Below are positions 7,177-14,342 of a stretch of 16,295 nucleotides of DNA, piece by piece. A program made the translations under genes and the position numbers. Every line of letters begins with the position of its first letter. Position 1 is the first letter of the stretch. The DNA comes from Sulfurovum sp. GTDB lineage: Bacteria > Campylobacterota > Campylobacteria > Campylobacterales > Sulfurovaceae. Location of the stretch: positions 1 to 16,295 of the forward strand of contig QNZV01000119.1 in NCBI GenBank assembly GCA_003978395.1, given 5' to 3'. The notes under the pieces are model-generated. The model searched no databases and was not told the DNA's origin. It saw nothing but the letters and a program-made list of their open reading frames with translations.

Positions 7177-8052
7177 ATGCATAGACTCCTAAAACGACAA
7201 GTAAAAAAAATATTTGGTAAAGAATTTGACATAAATCAATTAGATGCCAATACATTAAAACTGCTTGAAGAGGTAACAGAAACATATACGAACTTTGATG
7301 AAGAGAAAACTTTTTTAAACTACACAGTAAAGAAAAATAAACAAGAGTTAAAAGAGCTTTATAATAGTATGTTAGCCAGTTCACGTCTTGCTGGTATTGG
7401 GGAGATGATGGAAAATATTACCCATCAATGGAAACAACCATTGAGTATTATTTTAAACATTGTCTCCATTTTAAAACTAGATATGAAGGATAATAAAGAG
7501 TTACAAATTATTGAAGAACAGACACGTTATCTTGATGATACAATTAGAGACTTTAAAGATTTTTCCTCTCATTCAGCAAATGAAAAAAGCTCTTTTATCC
7601 TAGAAAAATCTGTTGAAAAAACCATAAAACTTTTTAATTTTCAAGCCATAGCCAATATTATCATTATAAATACCAACTTAGAGAAAAATCTAACCATTCA
7701 AGGGAATATAGGAAAATTTAATCAAGTTTTATTGGTTCTTTTCTCCAACGCACGAGATGCTTTTTTGAGTAGAAGTGTAATGAACAGAGTCATCACAATA
7801 GAGTCTAAAACAGTAGATGACAAAATTGTAATAGAGATACGTGATAATGCTGGAGGAATACCAAAAGAGATTATAGGTAAAATTTTTGAACCATATTTTA
7901 CTACCAAATTTAAAGATAAAGGTACTGGTGTAGGACTGAGTATGACCTATAGTATCATTACAAAAATGGGTGGAAAAATAGAAGTTTCAAACTATAAAGA
8001 TGGAGCATTATTTAAGATAATACTACCAAAAATAAAGGATAAAAATGAATGA
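7177..8052 (+). CDS. Soluble sensor histidine kinase in a SiaABC-like operon
   Basis: A 291-residue kinase with no signal peptide or membrane segment, hence cytosolic. The N-terminal 65 residues are helical and charged (MHRLLKRQVKKIFG, NYTVKKNKQELKELY), probably a dimerising coiled coil. The H-box is GEMMENITHQWKQPLS, with His83 as the expected autophosphorylation site. The ATPase domain follows: N-box around Asn191 (LFSNARDAF), G1 IRDNAGGIP (Asp223), F-box IFEPYFTTK and G2 GTGVGLSMTYSI. All key residues are present. The stop overlaps the siaC start by 8 bp, implying tight cotranslation and probably functional contact with SiaC. Having no sensor domain of its own, it may be governed by another protein; the SiaC-like product is the best candidate, and the divergent receiver protein may be its phosphoacceptor. 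These links are inference. Confidence 0.93.
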   Translation: MHRLLKRQVKKIFGKEFDINQLDANTLKLLEEVTETYTNFDEEKTFLNYTVKKNKQELKELYNSMLASSRLAGIGEMMENITHQWKQPLSIILNIVSILKLDMKDNKELQIIEEQTRYLDDTIRDFKDFSSHSANEKSSFILEKSVEKTIKLFNFQAIANIIIINTNLEKNLTIQGNIGKFNQVLLVLFSNARDAFLSRSVMNRVITIESKTVDDKIVIEIRDNAGGIPKEIIGKIFEPYFTTKFKDKGTGVGLSMTYSIITKMGGKIEVSNYKDGALFKIILPKIKDKNE

Positions 8053-8425
8053 TATTTTATTAGAGCAAGGAGAGAATACTCCAAAGGTTATTATGAATCA
8101 AGCTAAAGGGTTCATAGAGTTTAAAGGAAAATCTTATCCTGAAAATACTTTTGCCTTTTATCGACCTATTACAGAATGGTTAAAGTATTATTTTAACAAC
8201 TATTCAGATAAGCATAAAGTAACAACTGTAAATTTTAAATTTTTATATTTCAATTCAGCTACAACTCAAATTATATTTGAAATTTTAGATATTTTACAAG
8301 ACTCTAAAGTAAAAAACATGAAAATCTATTGGTTTTATGATAAAGACAATAGAAATGGATTAGAAGATTATGAAGATTATTCAGAAGAGTTTCCAGAGTT
8401 ACATATAGAATCAAAAGCTTATTAA
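8045..8425 (+). CDS. siaC: SiaC-family regulatory phosphoprotein (DUF1987)
   Basis: A 126-residue protein of the SiaC/DUF1987 family. The signature is visible as FIEFKGKSYPENTFAFYRPI (residues 23-42), then WLKYYF and FKFLYFNSATTQIIFEILDIL (64-84). In Pseudomonas aeruginosa, SiaC is phosphorylated on a threonine by SiaB, dephosphorylated by SiaA, and binds the diguanylate cyclase SiaD in its unphosphorylated form. The family usually reads Y-x-N-T-S-S at the modified loop; here the loop is YFNSATTQ, so Ser71, Thr73 or Thr74 are the candidate sites. AAAGGA lies five bases before the ATG, inside the end of the kinase gene. siaB starts one base after the stop. No GGDEF protein is encoded in this cluster, so the target is likely different, perhaps the preceding histidine kinase. 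The symbol is by family similarity. Confidence 0.85.
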   Translation: MNDILLEQGENTPKVIMNQAKGFIEFKGKSYPENTFAFYRPITEWLKYYFNNYSDKHKVTTVNFKFLYFNSATTQIIFEILDILQDSKVKNMKIYWFYDKDNRNGLEDYEDYSEEFPELHIESKAY

Positions 8426-8426
8426 A

Positions 8427-8969
8427 ATGGACAATAAAGTAACTTTATGTTTGGCTATTGATGGTAATAGTATTTATAAATTTTCTGGAAAAATGAACGA
8501 AAAAAACATGATAAATTCTGCGAATACTATAGAGAAATTATTAATATCACAATCTGCTCCAAAAGATAAAGTTCAAAATGTATTTGAACTTTTTATTGAA
8601 ACCATACAAAATATATTAAATTATGCTTCTAATAGTATTGAACTAAGTAAAAATAAAAGAGAAGTAACATGTGACTGTAGCTTATCATTTTTTACGAAAG
8701 ACAATACCTATATATTAGAGAGTTGCAACTTGATTCATAAAGAGAATAAAGCATTAATAAAAGATAGAATTGATTCAATAGCTGGATTAGATAAACAGAG
8801 TTTACGAAAACTACTTCGAAAAAATAGTCGTTCTAAAAAGAAAAAGCATAATTATGGTGCAGGTCTTGGTTATATTATCATGAGCTTAAAAAGTAAACTA
8901 CCTATAGAGATAGAGTTTACTGAATATAATAATACTATGTTTAAATACAGACAAAAACTAGTTATTTAG
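8427..8969 (+). CDS. siaB: SiaB-family protein kinase (DUF6272)
   Basis: A 180-residue soluble protein that I read as the SiaB-type kinase of SiaC, from its position next to siaC and its GHKL-like features. An N-box-like helix, FELFIETIQNILNYASNS (53-70), has the E-x-x-Q-N-x-x-x-Y/H layout of GHKL ATPases such as anti-sigma-factor kinases. A glycine-rich turn, NYGAGLGYIIMSLKSKLPIE (142-161), resembles the G2 box. A lysine-rich stretch (RKNSRSKKKKH, 131-141) precedes it. There is no signal peptide or membrane helix. In P. aeruginosa, SiaB phosphorylates SiaC and opposes SiaA. The gene starts one base after the siaC stop with little ribosome-binding site of its own, which suggests translational coupling. 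Sequence divergence makes the family call less secure than for siaC. Confidence 0.78.
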   Translation: MDNKVTLCLAIDGNSIYKFSGKMNEKNMINSANTIEKLLISQSAPKDKVQNVFELFIETIQNILNYASNSIELSKNKREVTCDCSLSFFTKDNTYILESCNLIHKENKALIKDRIDSIAGLDKQSLRKLLRKNSRSKKKKHNYGAGLGYIIMSLKSKLPIEIEFTEYNNTMFKYRQKLVI

Positions 8970-8980
8970 TAGAGAAAAAA

Positions 8981-10216
8981 ATGAACTATAAAATTATAAT
9001 ATTATTAATATCCTCTCTTTTTACTGTAAAAGTTTTTGCAATTGGTAATATATCAATTCATGGATATGGAACAGTTGGTCTTGCTTATCAAGGCGATGAT
9101 AAAACCCTTTATAGAAATAGTATAAATACAAAAGAGGGTTCAAGTGCTAACTTTTCCCTTGCAAACTATAGCTCTTTTGGTCTACAATTGGATGTACAAG
9201 CAAGTAAAAAAATATCATTGGTAGCACAAGGAGTAGCAAGTAAAAAAAATAATAATGGTAAAACTTTAGAATTAAGTTGGTTAAATGCCAAATATCAACT
9301 AAATGATGATTTTTTTTTAAGAGTAGGGAAAATGAGATTAGCCGCATTTATGTATTCAGATATTTTAGATGTTTCATACTCTTATGATTGGATGAGACTG
9401 CCAGATATGTATAGTATTGTTCCTATCAATAATTACATAGGTGTTGAATTTAACCATAATATAGAGCTTGGTAATTTCACTTTTATGTCAACCTATCTAT
9501 ATGGTCAATCTAAAAGTGTTTTCTATGATAATTTACCTGATGGAAAAATACTCAAAGGAGATATCGATACAGATAAAATATATGGAGCATCATTAAAAGT
9601 ATTATATGATAATTTAGCCCTTAGATTTGCCTATTGTGACCTTAAGCTAACCCTTCATAGTAAAAGTTTAGATACTAATCTCAATCAATTAAATTCACTA
9701 AATATTCCTCTTGTAACTCAGGCGATTGATGAATATTCCATGGAGAATACTTCCATGAGCTATCTTGAAATTGGAGCCAGATATGATTTTGAAAAAGCTT
9801 ATCTACTAGGTGAATATATCGAACTAAATAGTCACTCTTTCACATCAAATAATAGTTCTTGGTATCTAGGTACAGGATATAATTTTGAAAGTTGGTCCCC
9901 TTTTATGCTATACTCCCAAACAAAAAGTGTTAATCAATACAAAGATATTAAAACTGATAAAAATATGAATCCTGCACTCTTAGGAGCAATTAATGCTTCT
10001 AATGAAGCATTAAAATCTATATCAGAAAGTATTGGAAATGTTAATTTAGAGACTTTTTCTTTGGGACTACGTTATAATTTATCAGAAAACTCTATTATTA
10101 AACTTCAGTATGACAAACAAGTAGAAGAAAAAGGGAGTAAAGTAAATTTTCACTTTTCAGAAAATAAAAAAGTGAATTTAGATATATTTTCTGGTGCGGT
10201 AAGCTTTGTATTTTAA
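8981..10216 (+). CDS. Outer-membrane beta-barrel (porin-like) protein
   Basis: A 411-residue protein with a signal peptide (MNYKIIILLISSLFTVKVFA). The mature start, GNISIHGYGTVGLAYQG, is typical of a first porin strand. The rest is rich in alternating aromatic and polar strands (GARYDFEKAYLLGEYIEL, WYLGTGYNFESW, LGLRYNLSE). It ends with Phe (DIFSGAVSFVF), the hallmark recognised by the Bam machinery. These features support an outer-membrane barrel, but the substrate is not readable. It starts 11 bases after siaB and is followed 10 bases later by the small binding-protein gene, so it lies inside the siaB-siaA transcript. A barrel inside a partner-switch operon suggests either uptake of a ligand that is sensed or an envelope component of the sensing path; both are inference. 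Confidence 0.85.
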   Translation: MNYKIIILLISSLFTVKVFAIGNISIHGYGTVGLAYQGDDKTLYRNSINTKEGSSANFSLANYSSFGLQLDVQASKKISLVAQGVASKKNNNGKTLELSWLNAKYQLNDDFFLRVGKMRLAAFMYSDILDVSYSYDWMRLPDMYSIVPINNYIGVEFNHNIELGNFTFMSTYLYGQSKSVFYDNLPDGKILKGDIDTDKIYGASLKVLYDNLALRFAYCDLKLTLHSKSLDTNLNQLNSLNIPLVTQAIDEYSMENTSMSYLEIGARYDFEKAYLLGEYIELNSHSFTSNNSSWYLGTGYNFESWSPFMLYSQTKSVNQYKDIKTDKNMNPALLGAINASNEALKSISESIGNVNLETFSLGLRYNLSENSIIKLQYDKQVEEKGSKVNFHFSENKKVNLDIFSGAVSFVF

Positions 10217-10226
10217 AAGGAATAAT

Positions 10227-10625
10227 ATGAAAATTTTTATAATATTAATAATATTTCTTATTAGTTTCCTTAATGCTGATGTTAAAATAATAGCCTCTCC
10301 TTTATGTAAAGTAGAAGCTTTATCTAGGCATGAAATAAAAAATATTTTTATGGTAAAAAAAAGGTCAATAGCTAATGAATCAGTTATTATTTTAGATAGT
10401 CTCAACAGAGAAACTTACATTATATTTATTAAAAAATTCCTAAATAAATCATCACGAAAGATGAAAGTATATTGGACAAGGATGCTTTTTACAGGTAAAA
10501 AAATACCACCTAAAAAATTATCTATTAAAGAGCTTAATAGTTTAGATACGAATAGCAGTTGTTATCTCTCTTATGTTGAGGAAAAAAAGAAACCAAACAA
10601 GTGGAGTTTTATACATATAAAATGA
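10227..10625 (+). CDS. Small PstS-like periplasmic substrate-binding protein
   Basis: A 132-residue exported protein: signal peptide MKIFIILIIFLISFLNA, mature start about Asp18. It follows the pattern of the short single-lobe relatives of phosphate ABC binding proteins. These features are the opening strand VKIIASP, then LSRHEIKNIFMVKKRS (the L-x-x-x-E-I-x-x-I-F-x-G-K-x-x-x segment), SLNRETYIIFIKKFL, VYWTRMLFTGKKIPPK (W...FTG...P) and the ending SSCYLSYVE in place of the usual G-A-I-G-Y-V. It is less than half the length of a full PstS, and no transporter genes are present, so a sensing rather than transport role is likely. I chose ATG 10227 because AAAAGG precedes it by six bases; an upstream TTG at 10206 would overlap the barrel gene and lack a signal peptide. 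Its TGA overlaps the phosphatase ATG (ATGA). Confidence 0.78.
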   Translation: MKIFIILIIFLISFLNADVKIIASPLCKVEALSRHEIKNIFMVKKRSIANESVIILDSLNRETYIIFIKKFLNKSSRKMKVYWTRMLFTGKKIPPKKLSIKELNSLDTNSSCYLSYVEEKKKPNKWSFIHIK

Positions 10626-12196
10626 AAGAAAAATTAATCTTTTTTTATCAAAAGTTATCGCTGATTCAAAAATTATCCATACCTTTAATTATTTCACTTC
10701 TTTTTGGTGCATTACTAACAGTAATGATTGTAAAACAAGTTAGTATCATTGATAATAATACTATTTTATTAAAAGATAATCTTATCCCTCTATTGGAGAA
10801 ATCAACTAATAATAGAGCTTTATTGAAAAAAATTTCAGAAAATTTAACTTTTGCTATTTTAGCTGATGAAAAAGATATGATTTCTGAAATTACAGATAAT
10901 AATACAATTGAAAAGAACTTAAAAGAGATGATTTCAAATCAAAAAATAGCATCTTCATATGCACAAATCTCATTGAAGTCATTTTCAAATTATTTTAAGA
11001 TAGCAACAGAGGTAGCACTAAATCTTATTGAAGATGCTAGTGAAGAGGATAGTACCTGTAATATGAACAAATTATTGATTAAGTACAATCAAGTAAAAAA
11101 AGACTTCTTAGCACTAAATAATGAAATAGATTATGCCATTTCAAAAAAAACATCATTGATAGAAAAAACATCACAAGAAGCAATCTATCTTACTATTCTC
11201 TATGTTTCAATATTTTCACTCGTTCTATTTTTTATCTCTACCCTTATCTATAAAGACTTTAATAGACGTATTAATCTATTGAGCCAAAGCCTTGATAGCT
11301 TAGGCGTACAAAAGAAGTTAATGACAAATAACGATAACCTCTCTCTACTGACCAATCATATAAACCAAACGATTACAGATTATGCTATCATCGAGTCTCA
11401 ACGTAAAGAACTCTCGAAAGTAAATAGAGACATCAAAGAATCCATAGAGTATGCCTCCTTTATACAAGAGGCTATTCTTCCTTCACTTACTCCATTAAAA
11501 AATTATACTCAAGACTATTTTATTTATTGGAAGCCACGAGATATAGTTGGAGGTGACATCTATTTTGTATCGGAGTTAAAGAGTCAAAATGAAATCATAA
11601 TCATGGTCATTGATGGAGTAGGTCATGGAGTATCAGGAGCATTTTTAACCATTTTGGTCAAAGCCATTGAGACACAAATTATTGCAGAAATTAATAGTGG
11701 AAAATTAGAACCAAGTCCTTCTAAAATACTACAATATTTTAATAAATCTATAAAAACCATGCTCAAACAAGATAAAAGTTCTAAGTCCAATACAGGTTTT
11801 GATGGAGGCGTTTTATATTATAATAAAGAGACAAATATCTGTAAATATGCAGGTGCGAAAACAGACTTATATCTCATACAAAATAATCAATTAGAGATTA
11901 TAAAAGGTAATAGAAAAAATGTTGGTTTTGTACGTACAAAAATAGACCAAAAATACAAAGAACATAAAATCTACATAGAAAAAGGAACCAAACTTTATAT
12001 ATCCACAGATGGAATAACAGATCAAGAAGGTTTAAATAATAGTATCTATGGAAAAGATAAGTTTAAAGATTTACTTCTAAAAATTCATAAACAACCCTTC
12101 ATCAAACAAAAAGAGCAAATCAAAGAGAGTTTCTGTACATTTAAAGATAACTATAAACAGAGTGATGACATTACTGTACTTGGAATTATATTTTAA
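10622..12196 (+). CDS. siaA: Membrane-bound PP2C/SpoIIE-family phosphatase, SiaA-like
   Basis: A 524-residue protein with a membrane helix at about 18-37, a helical periplasmic domain of about 150 residues, a second membrane helix at about 189-210 and a HAMP-like/coiled-coil linker (to about 280). The cytosolic PP2C domain runs from about 285 to the end. Metal-binding aspartates are visible in KPRDIVGGDIYF (Asp312), VIDGVGHGVSGAFLT (Asp331), STDGITDQEG (Asp463) and QSDDITVLGI (Asp515/516). GFDGGVLYYN and KYAGAKTDLYL are also typical of SpoIIE-type serine/threonine phosphatases. In P. aeruginosa the equivalent SiaA dephosphorylates SiaC. The ATG at 10622 overlaps the preceding stop as ATGA, consistent with coupling; an in-frame GTG at 10601 would add seven residues and is possible because neither start has a well-spaced ribosome-binding site. 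The periplasmic domain could read the barrel or binding-protein signal. Confidence 0.87.
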   Translation: MKEKLIFFYQKLSLIQKLSIPLIISLLFGALLTVMIVKQVSIIDNNTILLKDNLIPLLEKSTNNRALLKKISENLTFAILADEKDMISEITDNNTIEKNLKEMISNQKIASSYAQISLKSFSNYFKIATEVALNLIEDASEEDSTCNMNKLLIKYNQVKKDFLALNNEIDYAISKKTSLIEKTSQEAIYLTILYVSIFSLVLFFISTLIYKDFNRRINLLSQSLDSLGVQKKLMTNNDNLSLLTNHINQTITDYAIIESQRKELSKVNRDIKESIEYASFIQEAILPSLTPLKNYTQDYFIYWKPRDIVGGDIYFVSELKSQNEIIIMVIDGVGHGVSGAFLTILVKAIETQIIAEINSGKLEPSPSKILQYFNKSIKTMLKQDKSSKSNTGFDGGVLYYNKETNICKYAGAKTDLYLIQNNQLEIIKGNRKNVGFVRTKIDQKYKEHKIYIEKGTKLYISTDGITDQEGLNNSIYGKDKFKDLLLKIHKQPFIKQKEQIKESFCTFKDNYKQSDDITVLGIIF

Positions 12197-12233
12197 TTAA
12201 ATTTAAACCATTAGTAAAAGTATAAAAACATGC

Positions 12234-12239
12234 TATAAT
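12234..12239 (+). promoter_or_regulatory. Putative extended -10 box for the DUF234-type gene
   Basis: TGCTATAAT at 12231-12239, 45 bases upstream of the ATG, in the 88-base gap after siaA. It suggests the sia cluster ends at 12196 and a new transcript begins here. No terminator hairpin is seen in the gap. Confidence 0.6.
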
Positions 12240-12284
12240 ATTCTAATATTTTTACATCAAACAACTATTTAAGGTCAAAAACTT

Positions 12285-13199
12285 ATGTCAAAACACCCTA
12301 CCCTCCTACAACAATTTCGCTCTTTTTGTTTTCAAAACAATGCCACTAATTTAGAAGATGCCATAGAGTATTTCACTGTTTTTGGGGGCATGGGTTGGCG
12401 TGTGGATATGAGTAAACCCTTAGATGAACTCATTGAAGAGAAAGTCCTAAAAAACTATCAATATATTCATGGCGATACAACCAAGATTACACGAAGCAAC
12501 CCTACGCATCATAAAATTTTAACAGCTCTTGCTTTGGGCGATAGAAGAGAGTTTTCTGCTATCAAAAAGGCAAAAGTGGATAAAAGTGAAGGAGAAAACT
12601 CTATTGATTTTTTAATTGACAATAATCTTTTGAGTTTAGACAAATCGGTGGAGCTTCCTATGAAAGATGGGGATAAAGTATCAAACAAACTTCTTTTTGT
12701 TCAGCCATTTATGCGTTTTTGGTTTGCTACTATCTCTCCTAATTACAAAGGAATTAAAGCAGGAGAGTTTGATGAGTTTAAAGCAAAGTGGAATCATACC
12801 AAGCAAGGTTTTTCAGATTTAATCTATACCCAATTAGTTATGGAACTCATACAAAAAAGCTATCAAGAAGACCCTATTGTCAAAATAGGTTCATATTGGG
12901 ACACATTGGTAAATATTGATATTTTAGCTAAAACAAAATCAGGAAAAATGATTGCAGGGACGTGTAAACATACAAAGAAAAAAGCCAATAAATCTGAACT
13001 CACTAAATTAAAAGAAGATGCATCAAAAGCTGAACTAAAGATAGAAAGTTTTGTCATTTACTCTAAAAATAAGTTTTCACAAGAACTCAAAAAAGAGAAA
13101 GGAGCGAATGTTCAGCTTTTTTCTCTAAAGAGTATTGGTAATTTACTGGACGATTTAAGCAAAGATGATTTGTTGGTTCAGAAAAATAAAAAGTATTAA
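12285..13199 (+). CDS. Stand-alone DUF234-domain protein
   Basis: A 304-residue soluble protein. Residues about 137-235 resemble DUF234, the C-terminal domain of archaeal-type AAA ATPases: FVQPFMRFWFATISPNYKGI (138-157), then IGSYWDTLVNIDILAKTKSG (201-220) and IAGTCKHTKKK. The last two segments have the layout of a PD-(D/E)XK-like fold (Asp212 ... x-x-Lys228), but the usual Glu of E-x-K reads Thr226. The N-terminal part (1-130) is helical and has no Walker A motif, so the ATPase half found in DUF234 fusions is missing. AAGG is ten bases before the ATG, and the gene has its own promoter. The function is unknown; nucleic-acid binding is conceivable, catalysis doubtful. Confidence 0.7.
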   Translation: MSKHPTLLQQFRSFCFQNNATNLEDAIEYFTVFGGMGWRVDMSKPLDELIEEKVLKNYQYIHGDTTKITRSNPTHHKILTALALGDRREFSAIKKAKVDKSEGENSIDFLIDNNLLSLDKSVELPMKDGDKVSNKLLFVQPFMRFWFATISPNYKGIKAGEFDEFKAKWNHTKQGFSDLIYTQLVMELIQKSYQEDPIVKIGSYWDTLVNIDILAKTKSGKMIAGTCKHTKKKANKSELTKLKEDASKAELKIESFVIYSKNKFSQELKKEKGANVQLFSLKSIGNLLDDLSKDDLLVQKNKKY

Positions 13200-13238
13200 C
13201 AACGATTTAATATTTAGGGTTTTGGTAAAAAACTTAGC

Positions 13239-13244
13239 TATACT
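13239..13244 (+). promoter_or_regulatory. Putative -10 box for the endonuclease I gene
   Basis: TATACT within TTAGCTATACTTTC, 22 bases upstream of the ATG; the leader is short and holds an AAGAG ribosome-binding site. Confidence 0.5.
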
Positions 13245-13265
13245 TTCAAAAAACAAGAGTTCAAA

Positions 13266-14339
13266 ATGAAAAAATTACTACTGCTATTAACCTTTGTTAC
13301 CCCCCTGCTCTTTGCTCAAGATACTTATGAGAATTATGAACCTCAAAACTTTTTCTCGGCTAATGATGTGAATGCTTTTTTTAGCTCTGAAAAAGGAGAG
13401 CTTCTTAAAAAGATTTTAGTTGATGGTCATGAGTATTACATGGAACAAGATGGAGATTTACTAGATGAAGACACAGCTACGATTGATGATGAAGTTTTTT
13501 CTGCAAAAAGAGATGCCTTCTCATTTGGGAAATCAAAACGTCTTCTTGCTACAAAAGTCTATCCTAGCCATCAAAAAGCCTTCTATTCAAATTGTGATTA
13601 TGAAGTAAAAGAGAAAAAGCTCATACCACTTCCTGACACGTGTGGATTTAAATATAGAAAAAATAAAAACCGTTCAGAACGTATAGAGTGGGAGCATATT
13701 GTTCCTGCTTGGCACTTTGGATATCAGTTGCACTGTTGGCAAAATGGTGGGCGTATGACGTGTCGCCAGACCAATAAAAAGTTTAAACAGATGGAAGCTG
13801 ACATGCATAATCTTGTTCCTGCTATTGGAGAGATTAACGGAGACAGAAGTAACTTTAAATATGGGATGATAACTGGAGAGAAGAGAGTTTACGGAAAAGT
13901 AGATATGGAAATTTCTTTTGCTGATAAACGAGCTGAACCTTCAAAAAGAGTCTATGGAGAGATTGCACGAACCTATTTCTATATGCGTGACCGTTATGGA
14001 TTGCGTATCTCTCAACAGCAAGAAAAACTCTTTATTGCATGGAATAATTTAGACCCCGTTACAAGATGGGAGAAGAAGAGAAATAAACTCATTGCCGAAA
14101 TTCAAGGAGATGATAACCCTTATGTATCTCATTACAAAAAGATAGAACAGTTAGGAAAAATTCCTGATGAAGCTGAAGAGAGTACCTCTGCTAATAAAAG
14201 CAATGAGTTTACACAGACAAAAGAGGAGATTGAAAATAAATATAGTGCATATTTAAAAGTAATCCCCTCTCCATTTAGAGAGATACTTTTAGTGTTAATA
14301 ACCTTGGTAATAGTCTATTTTAAAAAGAGAAAGAGTTAA
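13266..14339 (+). CDS. Secreted endonuclease I-family nuclease with C-terminal membrane anchor
   Basis: Endonuclease I (EndA/Dns/Vvn type, beta-beta-alpha metal fold) is a periplasmic or secreted, magnesium-dependent, non-specific nuclease. The signal peptide is MKKLLLLLTFVTPLLFA. The catalytic core is IEWEHIVPAWHFG (Glu141, Glu143, His144) and DMHNLVPAIGEINGDRSNF (Asn182, Asn191, Arg194). Cysteines at 110, 126, 157 and 166 probably form disulfides, as in the family. The C-terminal core VYGEIARTYFYMRDRYGLRI and WNNLDPVTRWEKKRN is also standard. At 357 residues it is longer than the usual 230 or so: a roughly 85-residue insertion follows the signal peptide, and after about residue 290 there is a charged linker and a hydrophobic helix, EILLVLITLVIVYF, with basic tail KKRKS. 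This tail would tether the nuclease to the inner membrane facing the periplasm. The gene converges on the small secreted protein gene with a three-base gap. Confidence 0.92.
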   Translation: MKKLLLLLTFVTPLLFAQDTYENYEPQNFFSANDVNAFFSSEKGELLKKILVDGHEYYMEQDGDLLDEDTATIDDEVFSAKRDAFSFGKSKRLLATKVYPSHQKAFYSNCDYEVKEKKLIPLPDTCGFKYRKNKNRSERIEWEHIVPAWHFGYQLHCWQNGGRMTCRQTNKKFKQMEADMHNLVPAIGEINGDRSNFKYGMITGEKRVYGKVDMEISFADKRAEPSKRVYGEIARTYFYMRDRYGLRISQQQEKLFIAWNNLDPVTRWEKKRNKLIAEIQGDDNPYVSHYKKIEQLGKIPDEAEESTSANKSNEFTQTKEEIENKYSAYLKVIPSPFREILLVLITLVIVYFKKRKS

Positions 14340-14342
14340 AGG

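Noticed and set aside
7154..7384. Hydrophobic minus-strand frame across the start of the histidine kinase
   Set aside because: The apparent membrane-like sequence comes from reading A-rich coding DNA in reverse; it overlaps the kinase gene and has no ribosome-binding site.
10178..10405. Minus-strand frame across the barrel/binding-protein junction
   Set aside because: It overlaps two well-supported plus-strand genes and lacks a plausible start signal.
10578..10621. GTG at 10601 as the start of the SiaA-like phosphatase
   Set aside because: The GAGGA upstream is too far away (about 17 bases), and the ATG at 10622 overlaps the previous stop as ATGA; the GTG remains possible but is less likely.
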